From positions 1 through 13,803 of the forward strand of contig SFFW01000021.1 of the NCBI GenBank assembly GCA_004556755.1: a stretch of DNA of 13,803 nucleotides. The letters run 5' to 3'. This DNA comes from Clostridiales bacterium. Its GTDB lineage: Bacteria; Bacillota; Clostridia; Oscillospirales; Oscillospiraceae. The notes beneath the pieces were generated by a model, which had not been told where the DNA came from, ran no database searches, and saw nothing but the letters and a program-made list of their open reading frames with translations. The translations under genes were made by a program, and so were the position numbers. Shown in pieces: positions 7,583-13,803 of the stretch (position 1 is its first letter; each line of letters opens with the position of its first letter).

Positions 7583-10500
7583 CCTGCTCACCGCCTTCCA
7601 TGTAGTTCCACACCCGGCTTGCCGGAAGCTTCGGCAGTCTGCGGTGACATTCTCCGTTTTCGCCGTCGCTGAAGCGACAGGCTTCGAGGTATTTGCAATA
7701 GGTGCAGGCGGTCTCCTGCTGGGTGCGGTAGAAGGGGTCGGCAGCAATGCTGCCCCGCCGGAGCTCGGACGCCATGCCCGTCAGCGTGTCCTCAAGGTGA
7801 CGTGCGAGCAGTCCGAGCTGCTCTGCACTTGCCAAGCTGTCGCCCGTCGGCTTGCCGCCTCGGATGCTTATCGGCAGGTACCTCGGCGTATCGCCGTGCT
7901 CCATGGCACTCAGTACATCGGGGTCGCCGAGCAGCAGACCGCTGCGCTTAAGCTCCGAGCTGCGCTTTTTTGCCGCTGCGTCCTCGCTCGGCTCGGCGGG
8001 GGAGGACAGCATAACGTCCCGTGCCGGAACGTACAAAACGCCCGCAGGAACGGTCTCCTTGCCGTAGAGCCGCTCACCGTTGCGGCACAGACTGAACAGG
8101 TACAGCAGCATTTGCAGGTTCATGCCGTACCACACGTCGGAGAGCGAAAAGCTCTTGCGTCCGGTCTTATAATCGACCACACGGAGGTAAAGTCTTCCGT
8201 CGTGTACCCAACCGTCGACACGGTCGACGATGCCCGTAAGCGTCAGTGTGTCCTCGCCCCTGCCGAGACGGATGGGGGGAAGATTTTTCTCCCTGCCCAT
8301 GTCAAGCTCAAAGGACAGCGGCACAAAGTCGGAGCAGCGCAGCTCCGACGCCGTGTCACGGACGATGCGGCGAACGTCACGGATGAGCCGACGGAAAAGA
8401 TATTCAAAGCGCTTTGAGCGCTCACGGAAATCGTTGAGATTGTCTCTTATATACTCGCTGACGAAGCGGTCGGTCAGGGCGTCAAGCTCCGAGTCGCCGA
8501 CCTTCTTAAAGCCGCCCGCCTCCATGACCGCCGAGGCTGTACGCTCAAGCACGAAGTGCATAAAGGTGCCAAGCTCCGGCGGCGTAAAGCCCGCAGGCTC
8601 ACGGGGCTTTGCCTTTAAGCCGTAGCGCATGAAGTAACCGAAGCGGCAGGAAGCAAAGAGGTCTATCCTCGAAGCGGAAAGGCGGAGCTTCTCGCCGTAC
8701 AGCGCACGCACGGCGTCGGGCGAAAGGCTGCCCCGTTTAAGCTCCGCAGCGGCGACGAGCTTCTCCGTTTCGCTCGGATAGCGCTCACGGCAGACGGCGT
8801 ATGCCGCCGTATCGCCGCTGCCGCTTAATGCCGCAGCCGCCGCATCGAGCAGGGGCGCAGGGGAGAGGAGCCTCAGCTCCGAGACGTTTACCGTCTGCGG
8901 CGTAAGCCCGAAAAGCGCCGCCGCTCTGTTTACGATGATCGAGGGACGCTGCGCCTCACCGCTGCGGTCGAAGGCGGAGTACACGAGCGTGAGCGTGGCC
9001 GAGGGCAGACTCACGGTGTTGTATATGAGTGAAAATTCACGCCAAAGCTCGCTGTCGCCCATGCCTCCAAGCTCAAGGCTCAGCTCCTTTAGGCGCTGCT
9101 TTTCGTCGTCGCTGAAAAGTCCCGGCTCTGCGTTCTGCGAGGGCAGACGCTCGTCGTCTGCACCGAGGATGAAAAGGTGCTTTATCCTTCTGCGGCGCAT
9201 ACGGTCAAAGTCGCCGACCGAGCATACGTCAAGCCCTGCGGGGATGCTGCCGACATCGTACTTTGACAGGACGCTTATAAACAGCCTGCCGAAGTAGGCA
9301 GCGTCCGAGGCGCTGTCGCCGAGTATCGAGGCGCACTGCTCCAGGGCGCCTGCGCAAATGTCCCAAAGCTGAGCGTATTCCTGCGCAGCGGCTCTCTCGC
9401 CGGATGCCTTCAAAAGCTCCGTTTTCTCGTCAAGCAGCCTGTCAAGCTCAAGCTCCGTGAGAAGCTGCGCCAGCGCCTCCGCCTGTTCCACGGCGGTGGC
9501 GGCGGAGAGACTGCGTTCCTCAAAGTGAAGGAGCGGAGCCGTCACACGGCGGCGCAGAGCGTTTATCCTGTCAAGGCGGAGGAGCGCCGATTCGTCGTAT
9601 TCGCCGCCGAAGCCGTCCGGGTGCAGCCGCCAGTCGGCGTCCTTGCGCCATGCGTTTCCGCGGAGCTGCCACATGATGACGTAGTTTTCAAGCTCGTCCG
9701 TCTCGTCGGGGGAAAGCCCAGCAAGCCCGGTGCGGAGGTAGTCAAATATGTCGTCGGCCTCCCAGCCGCCGCCGATTATCTCGTATGCCGCCGAAATGAG
9801 AGCGGGCAGGGGTCGGGTGAATATGTCCGTTTTGCGGCTCGAATAGAAGGGGACGCCGTAGTGCGAGAGCATACACTCAAGCTCCGGGCGGTAGTCCTCA
9901 AAGCCCCTGACGGCAATGGCGATGTCACGCCAACGGCAGCCGTCCATGACGAGACGCTTTGCCGTCGCCGCCGCAAATTCGCACTCTGCCGCAATGCCGT
10001 TTGCGACACGCAGCGATATGCAGTCGGAGCTTGTCTCGCTGCGCTTCGAGGAGTATTCAAACAGACTCTCGCCAAGCTCGCAAAGTGCGGGAGCCTTTGC
10101 GCCCGTTGAGTCAAAAACGCTGACAAGGTGCGGGATGCCGTTATCCTCGGCAAAGGCGATAAAGTGCCGTGCCGTCAGTCTGCCCGGCTCGAACACCTCG
10201 CTTCCGCCGGAAAGCTCGTCGCAGCCGAGGCAGATGCAGACCTCGGCGTTGTTTAGCAGCAGCGCCTCGATGATGCGGCGCTCCTGTGCGGTGAAGTCGG
10301 TAAAGCCGTCGATATAGACCTTTATGCCGACGCCGAAGCCGGTGCCGGCAATTTTGTCTGCGAGGATGCCGAGGCGGTCGGAGGGGTCGATGCCGCAGCT
10401 TGCGGTCACGGCGTCGTAAGCCTCAAGCACGAGAGCAAGGTCGTAAAGCTTGTCGGACAAAAGCCCCTCGCACTCGGCGGACGCCTCAAAAAGCCGCTCC

Positions 10501-10901
10501 GAGCTTATGCACGACGCCTTGAGAGCGTCAAGCTCACGCAGCAGCGCACTCTGAAGCTCCGCACGCTTCCGTGCGGCAGAGTATACCCTGAGTCTCGATG
10601 ACAGCCCCTCGACCGCAAGCGCCATGCACAGAAGCCGACCGCCCTTGTCGATGACGGGCGCAGCGCCGCCGCCGAACTCGGCGTTCAGCTTTCGGGCAAG
10701 ACCCGTAAAGCTCAGCACCTCACCGTAAAGCGACAGGGTATCTCCGCAGACGGAGCAAAGCTCACGCTCCGCCTCGTGACTGTACTGCTCAGGCACGATG
10801 AGGATGCTCCTGCCGGAGCGAGCCTGCACCGATTGTTTTATTTCGTTCATTATTGCGGCGGTTTTGCCTGTTCCGGCTCTGCCGCTGAAAATTCGTAGCA
10901 T
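7575..10901 (-). CDS. addB: ATP-dependent helicase/nuclease subunit B (AddB)
   Basis: Partner of AddA. In known complexes AddB carries a degenerate helicase fold that reads Chi in the 3' strand, plus a second nuclease that cuts the other strand and holds an iron-sulphur cluster. The 1108-residue protein (B. subtilis about 1166) starts with a Walker A, GRAGTGKT (7-14), and lacks most other helicase motifs, as expected for AddB. The nuclease domain has GIVDRVDGW and VVDYKTG (D910, K912). Four cysteines are placed as in the family cluster: C752 in FASCRFGYF, then C1066-x2-C1069-x5-C1075 near the end. The same x2/x5 spacing is known from B. subtilis AddB. The ATG at 10901 has an AGGA 11 bases upstream and a good promoter just before it. 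It is the first gene of the addBA unit. I see no LexA-type operator (GAAC-N4-GTTC) in the upstream gap. Confidence 0.97.
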   Translation of the reverse strand: MLRIFSGRAGTGKTAAIMNEIKQSVQARSGRSILIVPEQYSHEAERELCSVCGDTLSLYGEVLSFTGLARKLNAEFGGGAAPVIDKGGRLLCMALAVEGLSSRLRVYSAARKRAELQSALLRELDALKASCISSERLFEASAECEGLLSDKLYDLALVLEAYDAVTASCGIDPSDRLGILADKIAGTGFGVGIKVYIDGFTDFTAQERRIIEALLLNNAEVCICLGCDELSGGSEVFEPGRLTARHFIAFAEDNGIPHLVSVFDSTGAKAPALCELGESLFEYSSKRSETSSDCISLRVANGIAAECEFAAATAKRLVMDGCRWRDIAIAVRGFEDYRPELECMLSHYGVPFYSSRKTDIFTRPLPALISAAYEIIGGGWEADDIFDYLRTGLAGLSPDETDELENYVIMWQLRGNAWRKDADWRLHPDGFGGEYDESALLRLDRINALRRRVTAPLLHFEERSLSAATAVEQAEALAQLLTELELDRLLDEKTELLKASGERAAAQEYAQLWDICAGALEQCASILGDSASDAAYFGRLFISVLSKYDVGSIPAGLDVCSVGDFDRMRRRRIKHLFILGADDERLPSQNAEPGLFSDDEKQRLKELSLELGGMGDSELWREFSLIYNTVSLPSATLTLVYSAFDRSGEAQRPSIIVNRAAALFGLTPQTVNVSELRLLSPAPLLDAAAAALSGSGDTAAYAVCRERYPSETEKLVAAAELKRGSLSPDAVRALYGEKLRLSASRIDLFASCRFGYFMRYGLKAKPREPAGFTPPELGTFMHFVLERTASAVMEAGGFKKVGDSELDALTDRFVSEYIRDNLNDFRERSKRFEYLFRRLIRDVRRIVRDTASELRCSDFVPLSFELDMGREKNLPPIRLGRGEDTLTLTGIVDRVDGWVHDGRLYLRVVDYKTGRKSFSLSDVWYGMNLQMLLYLFSLCRNGERLYGKETVPAGVLYVPARDVMLSSPAEPSEDAAAKKRSSELKRSGLLLGDPDVLSAMEHGDTPRYLPISIRGGKPTGDSLASAEQLGLLARHLEDTLTGMASELRRGSIAADPFYRTQQETACTYCKYLEACRFSDGENGECHRRLPKLPASRVWNYMEGGEQDG

Positions 10902-10925
10902 TTAAAGCACCGTCCTATTGCCTAC

Positions 10926-10954
10926 ATTGTACCAAATTCGCAGCCGCACCGCAA
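10926..10954 (-). promoter_or_regulatory. Promoter of addBA
   Basis: TTGCGG (10949-10954), a 17-base spacer, then TACAAT (10926-10931) on the - strand. The start would be near 10919, leaving a leader of only about 18 bases that includes the AGGA ribosome site (10913-10916). Confidence 0.6.
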
Positions 10955-11018
10955 TACGCAGGGCGGCATTGCCTGGGAGTGTGACGGAAAATAGACAATC
11001 TTTTTTTCGATTAAGCTG

Positions 11019-11047
11019 TTGCCAAGACTTAGTCATAATGATAAAAT
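11019..11047 (+). promoter_or_regulatory. Promoter of the aminotransferase gene
   Basis: TTGCCA (11019-11024), a 17-base spacer, then TAAAAT (11042-11047). It is divergent from the addBA promoter, the two -35 boxes being about 64 bases apart. It predicts a start near 11054 and a leader of roughly 150 bases. Confidence 0.6.
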
Positions 11048-11053
11048 ATACAG

Positions 11054-11203
11054 GCTAAAGAAAGCGGAAATATATTTGTTTTCCACAAAAACCGCAATTG
11101 CCGACCTGCAAATCGCACCGATTTCGATGCAAAAGCCACTCAAATCGGACTTTGTGATTTTGCAAAGGCGCAAAACATTATTAAGAGAAAGGAATCTTAT
11201 CCA
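11054..11203 (+). promoter_or_regulatory. Long 5' leader of the aminotransferase gene with two possible hairpins
   Basis: The predicted untranslated leader is AT-rich compared with the flanking genes. Inverted repeats occur at 11118-11124 with 11142-11148 (7 bp, 17-base loop) and at 11157-11162 with 11169-11174 (TTTTGC/GCAAAA, 6-base loop). The ribosome site GAAAGGA lies about 10 bases before the ATG. I recognise no riboswitch or T-box consensus, and no T tract follows either hairpin, so a regulatory role is only possible. Confidence 0.3.
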
Positions 11204-12400
11204 ATGAAATTTTCCGGAAAGATCGAAAAATGCGGGCTTTCTCCCATGAGAAAGTTTGCTCCCTACGCAAACGAGGCAGCAAAGCAGGGCAAAAATCTCT
11301 ATCATCTTAACATCGGTCAGCCCGATATTGCCACCCCCAAGGCTTATTTCGAGGCGGTAAAGGACTTTTCTCAGCCCGTTCTGGCGTACGCTCCGTCCGA
11401 CGGCGTCCCCGTGATGATCGATGCCATCGTCGATTACTACGGCAAGATCGGCGCTCCCATAACCAACAAGCAGGTCCTCATCTCCACCGGCGGCTCCGAG
11501 GCGCTGCAGATGGCGCTCAGCTCCATACTTGACGAGGGCGACGAGATCATCATTCCCGAACCCTTCTACCCCAACTACAGCACCTTCGTGACCCTCACCG
11601 GAGCAACGGTGCGTCCCATCACCACCAAGCCCGAGGAAGGCTACAAGTTCGCCATCCGTGAGAGAGTCGAGGCGTGCATCAACGAGCATACCCGTGCGAT
11701 AATGTTCACGAACCCCGGCAACCCCACCGGCACCGTCCTCACTGCCGAGGAGCTGAAGCTCATGGCGGACATCGCAAAGGAGCATGACCTCTTCATCATC
11801 GGCGACGAGGTCTACCGTGAGTTCGTGTACGGCGGCGAGCCGCTTATGAGCCTTCTGCAGCTTGAGGGATACGATGACAATGTGGTCGTCATCGACTCCG
11901 TTTCCAAGCGCTTCTCCGCCTGCGGCGCCCGCATCGGCTGCATGATAACCCGCAACAAGGAGCTGTACAATCACGCAATGAAGTGGTGCCAGGGCAGACT
12001 GTGCGCTTCCACGATAGACCAGATCGCCTCCGCTGCGCTGTACAGCGTAGGTCCCGAATACTTCGACGCAGTCCGCAAGGAGTACAAGGAGCGCAAGGAC
12101 ACCCTCGTCGAGGGCTTAAAGCAGATCCCCGGCGTTGTGTATTCCGAGCCGAAGGGCGCATTCTACGTCATGGCGGCACTGCCCGTTGACGACGCCGAAA
12201 AGCTCCAGCTCTTCATGCTTCAGGAGTGGGACGACAACGGCGACACCCTGATGTTCACCCCCGCCGAGAGCTTCTACAAGACCCCGCACACCGGCGTTAA
12301 CGAGATCCGCATGGCGTATGTCATCAACAAGGACGACATAAAGCGCTCCATGGAGCTTCTCAAGAAGGGCATCGAGGCATATAACGCAAAGAATAAGTAA
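11204..12400 (+). CDS. PLP-dependent aminotransferase, class I (aspartate-aminotransferase-like fold)
   Basis: A 398-residue cytoplasmic fold-type I enzyme that moves an amino group between an amino acid and a 2-oxo acid using pyridoxal phosphate. Landmarks: substrate-side LNIGQPD (35-41), cofactor-contacting STGGSEAL (94-101), the NPGNPTG loop with N173, GDEVYREF with D201 (pyridine-nitrogen partner) and Y204, the Schiff-base lysine K235 in SVSKRFSACGARIG with phosphate-binding R243, and NEIRMAY with R369, the usual carboxylate-binding arginine. All key residues are present. The length fits the family. The exact substrate pair (aspartate, alanine, aromatic or other) cannot be set from sequence alone; the SKRFSACGARIG form occurs in a group usually annotated simply as pyridoxal phosphate-dependent aminotransferase, so no gene symbol is given. 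It stands alone as one transcription unit between a divergent promoter and a strong terminator. Confidence 0.95.
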   Translation: MKFSGKIEKCGLSPMRKFAPYANEAAKQGKNLYHLNIGQPDIATPKAYFEAVKDFSQPVLAYAPSDGVPVMIDAIVDYYGKIGAPITNKQVLISTGGSEALQMALSSILDEGDEIIIPEPFYPNYSTFVTLTGATVRPITTKPEEGYKFAIRERVEACINEHTRAIMFTNPGNPTGTVLTAEELKLMADIAKEHDLFIIGDEVYREFVYGGEPLMSLLQLEGYDDNVVVIDSVSKRFSACGARIGCMITRNKELYNHAMKWCQGRLCASTIDQIASAALYSVGPEYFDAVRKEYKERKDTLVEGLKQIPGVVYSEPKGAFYVMAALPVDDAEKLQLFMLQEWDDNGDTLMFTPAESFYKTPHTGVNEIRMAYVINKDDIKRSMELLKKGIEAYNAKNK

Positions 12401-12403
12401 AGC

Positions 12404-12451
12404 AATAAAGCAAAAGACCGAAGGCTTAAGCCTTCGGTCTTTTGCTTTATT
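12404..12451. terminator. Bidirectional terminator, 48-bp perfect palindrome
   Basis: Two 24-base arms are perfectly complementary (centre between 12427 and 12428). The GC-rich core is flanked by A-rich and T-rich ends, so each strand ends in a T-rich run. It lies 3 bases after the aminotransferase stop and 1 base from the stop of the converging gene, serving both. Confidence 0.9.
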
Positions 12452-12452
12452 A

Positions 12453-13226
12453 TCAGCCGAACATGAAGCCGCAGTCCTGCGCCCTGTACAGCGCATCGCA
12501 GCGGAACAGGCACCAGTTGCCGTTGACCTTCAGAATGTAGAAGTTCATGGGCTTTTCAATGCGCTGATCGCCGTCGGCGGAGATGAAGCTCACCCACAGG
12601 CGCAGCTTCACGCCCTCGGTAAGCTCACCGTGGAAGCCGATGAGATCAAAGCGATCCTGCCAGTCGGAAAGCTCGGACTTGCGAAGCTGACGCACGCTGA
12701 TGCTGTCGTCGTCGATCTCGTAGTCAAGCTCCGAGTATTTGCTGTCGAGGCTTTCGGCGATGTTAATTTTGTCGGGCTTCGTGTCAAGCTCAAAGTTGTC
12801 ACGGCGCTTTTTCTGAAGCTCCTTGTAAAACTCGTCGAAGCTGTCCCAGTCACTGTCCGCCTTATGCTTTTCGCAGTCCTGTAGATAGGCGTTGTAGTTG
12901 TATTCGTAGTAGCGGCGGAGGTAGTCCTCGTCGTAGAGGTCAAAGTAATCGTCGGCGTCGTTATCCATGTAGGCGTCGAGCGCATCCTCCGCAATGTCCT
13001 CCGGGGTCACGGTCGAGCAGGCGGAGATGACGATTATAAGCACCGCAACGAGCAGGAGCAGCAGCGCCGCAATGATGACGTATTTTTTGTGTTCGGGCTT
13101 GAGCCTCGGAAAGGGCTTTTTCGGTTTTTCCGCACTGACGAGCTCTCCACCCCTTGCACGCTCACCGCAGAAGGGACAGATCTCCTCGCCGTCGGGAACG
13201 CTTGCACCGCATTTTCCGCAGAACAT
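12453..13226 (-). CDS. Zinc-ribbon, single-span membrane protein with acidic extracytoplasmic domain
   Basis: No specific function recognised. The 257-residue protein starts with a zinc ribbon (C3-x2-C6-x10-C17-x2-C20, the 'FCGKCGA...CPFCG' type), then a basic Pro/Lys linker (about 34-48), one hydrophobic segment (about 49-69), then ISAC-STVTPEDIAEDAL. The remaining 185 residues are rich in Asp, Glu and Tyr and end in two strand-like stretches (MNFYILKVNGNWCLF), resembling the NTF2-like/DUF4878 domains of Firmicute membrane proteins. ISAC at 67-70 fits a lipobox, but it sits far from the N-terminus, so processing is uncertain. Otherwise the topology should be ribbon inside, acidic domain outside. 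I chose ATG 13226 (GGGAGG 9 bases upstream); a GTG one codon earlier is possible. The next gene upstream is related, suggesting duplication. Confidence 0.83.
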   Translation of the reverse strand: MFCGKCGASVPDGEEICPFCGERARGGELVSAEKPKKPFPRLKPEHKKYVIIAALLLLLVAVLIIVISACSTVTPEDIAEDALDAYMDNDADDYFDLYDEDYLRRYYEYNYNAYLQDCEKHKADSDWDSFDEFYKELQKKRRDNFELDTKPDKINIAESLDSKYSELDYEIDDDSISVRQLRKSELSDWQDRFDLIGFHGELTEGVKLRLWVSFISADGDQRIEKPMNFYILKVNGNWCLFRCDALYRAQDCGFMFG

Positions 13227-13235
13227 CACGCAATA

Positions 13236-13241
13236 CCTCCC
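13236..13241 (-). promoter_or_regulatory. Ribosome binding site deciding the zinc-ribbon gene start
   Basis: GGGAGG on the - strand. It is 9 bases from the ATG at 13226 and 6 from the in-frame GTG at 13229. Both are workable; the ATG is preferred by codon type. Confidence 0.6.
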
Positions 13242-13261
13242 GTTTCGGTATAGTTTCCCTT

Positions 13262-13290
13262 ATTATACCTTCCGTCGGCGTTTATTGCAA
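13262..13290 (-). promoter_or_regulatory. Sigma-A promoter of the zinc-ribbon gene
   Basis: TTGCAA (13285-13290), a 17-base spacer, then a consensus TATAAT (13262-13267) on the - strand. The predicted start is near 13255. The -35 box overlaps the last two bases of the terminator of the upstream gene. Confidence 0.72.
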
Positions 13291-13326
13291 TAAAAAAGCA
13301 GCAGGTTTTCCTGCTGCTTTTTTATT
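13289..13326 (-). terminator. Rho-independent terminator of the last gene
   Basis: A perfect 17-bp inverted repeat (13289-13305 with 13310-13326) around TTTT. The GCAGCAGG core is flanked by six A on one side and six T on the other, so it can end transcription on the - strand. It lies about 11 bases beyond the stop codon of the gene at the window edge. Confidence 0.9.
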
Positions 13327-13337
13327 AAAGTCGGTGA

Positions 13338-13803
13338 TCAATAAAAAATGTAAAGGGAGGAGGGATCCATGATCCACTCGCCGTCGACCTTGTAGAATTC
13401 AAAGACGTACTTCTCAAAGTCGTCGTCCTCGTCGCCGGTGACGGTGACCTTAACGGTGACGGCAACGCCTTCGGTTACCTCAAAGTCGGAGTCATCATCG
13501 TTGATGCTGTTTTCAAAGCTGCGAAGGTCGGAGTTCTTGAGATCCTTGACCTTGGTGACCTCGACTTCATAGTCCCAGTCCTTGCCGTACTGCTCCTCGC
13601 AGAGCTCACCGGACTCGATGGAAAGGTCGAGGTATGCGTCCATGTTGACTGCATCCCACACGTCTTCGCCGCTGCCGCTGAATATTGCGTCAACGAAGTC
13701 CTCAGCCATGGATTCGGGGCTGCCGCCGCCGCAGGAGCTGATGAGGACGATCACAAGAGCGATGACCACAACAACGCCGACGATACCGGCAATGAGATTC
13801 TTG
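13338..13803 (-). CDS. Membrane-anchored protein related to its neighbour (5' end outside window)
   Basis: The frame stays open to the window end, so the true start lies beyond 13803; a GTG at 13769 is inside the membrane segment and not a credible start. The visible 154 residues begin KNLIAGIVGVVVVIAL, a hydrophobic segment ending LISSC, followed by a Gly-rich turn and SPESMAEDFVDAIFSG. The same order (membrane segment, I-S-x-C, then [ST]-P-E-x-[MI]-A-E-D) occurs in the next gene downstream. The rest is acidic, with alternating strand patterns (VAVTVKVTVTG, KYVFEFYKVDGEWIM) typical of NTF2-like/DUF4878 extracytoplasmic domains. Specific function is unknown. An N-terminal zinc ribbon outside the window is likely by analogy, but I cannot see it. 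Confidence 0.8.
   Translation of the reverse strand, partial: KNLIAGIVGVVVVIALVIVLISSCGGGSPESMAEDFVDAIFSGSGEDVWDAVNMDAYLDLSIESGELCEEQYGKDWDYEVEVTKVKDLKNSDLRSFENSINDDDSDFEVTEGVAVTVKVTVTGDEDDDFEKYVFEFYKVDGEWIMDPSSLYIFY

Noticed and set aside
7173..8417. 414-codon + strand frame crossing the addA/addB junction
   Set aside because: Both strands are GC-rich and the - strand encodes conserved AddA and AddB motifs throughout; this frame reflects the codon bias of the opposite strand.
10902..11018. Possible SOS (LexA) control of addBA
   Set aside because: No GAAC-N4-GTTC type operator is visible in the divergent promoter region.
11033..11974. 313-codon - strand frame opposite the aminotransferase
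   Set aside because: Antisense shadow; the + strand shows all PLP-enzyme motifs.
1..13803. CRISPR array, insertion sequence, tRNA/rRNA or prophage attachment site
   Set aside because: No regularly spaced repeats, transposase or integrase motifs, or tRNA/rRNA-like sequences were seen; the window reads as housekeeping chromosome.

Overview
This window looks like an ordinary chromosomal stretch of a low-to-moderate-GC-ancestry Firmicute, most likely a gut Clostridia (Oscillospirales/Ruminococcus-like). That placement rests on the AddAB-type (not RecBCD) recombination nuclease, strong purine-rich Shine-Dalgarno sites, sigma-A-like promoters with 17-base spacers, and short zinc-ribbon membrane proteins of a type common in that group. 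It is inference from gene content; no marker gene is present. I found no mobile element, CRISPR array, tRNA or rRNA, and no convincing new biological system.

Left block (1-2123): the 3' end of an M20-family amidohydrolase on the + strand converges on a cardiolipin synthase gene (cls) on the - strand. Directly upstream of cls is a 3' stub of a sensor histidine kinase, apparently what remains of a deleted two-component operon. By eye this block is less GC-rich than the DNA that follows, and the stretch at 2124-2434 is the only place where the gene order looks broken. It may be a deletion scar, the edge of a transferred segment, or an assembly join.

Middle block (2372-4102): a metallo-beta-lactamase-fold hydrolase with its own promoter faces a YhhN/TMEM86-family membrane protein (probable lysoplasmalogenase). 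They share a two-way terminator. cls and the YhhN protein both point to membrane phospholipid metabolism, but they are not in one transcription unit.

Right block (4103-13803): addB and addA overlap by 8 bases on the - strand and encode both subunits of the double-strand-break-processing helicase-nuclease. Divergent from addB, and with a good promoter and a leader of about 150 bases, is a class I PLP-dependent aminotransferase. It ends in a 48-bp perfect palindrome that also serves the converging gene. Last come two adjacent, related - strand genes for single-span membrane proteins with acidic extracytoplasmic domains. The first has an N-terminal four-cysteine zinc ribbon; the second is cut by the window end. 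Each has its own terminator.

The points most worth a second look are the histidine-kinase stub and composition change near 2.1 kb, a substituted metal-ligand residue in the MBL-fold protein, the paired zinc-ribbon/lipobox-like membrane proteins, and an octamer strongly repeated through addAB that is most simply codon bias.
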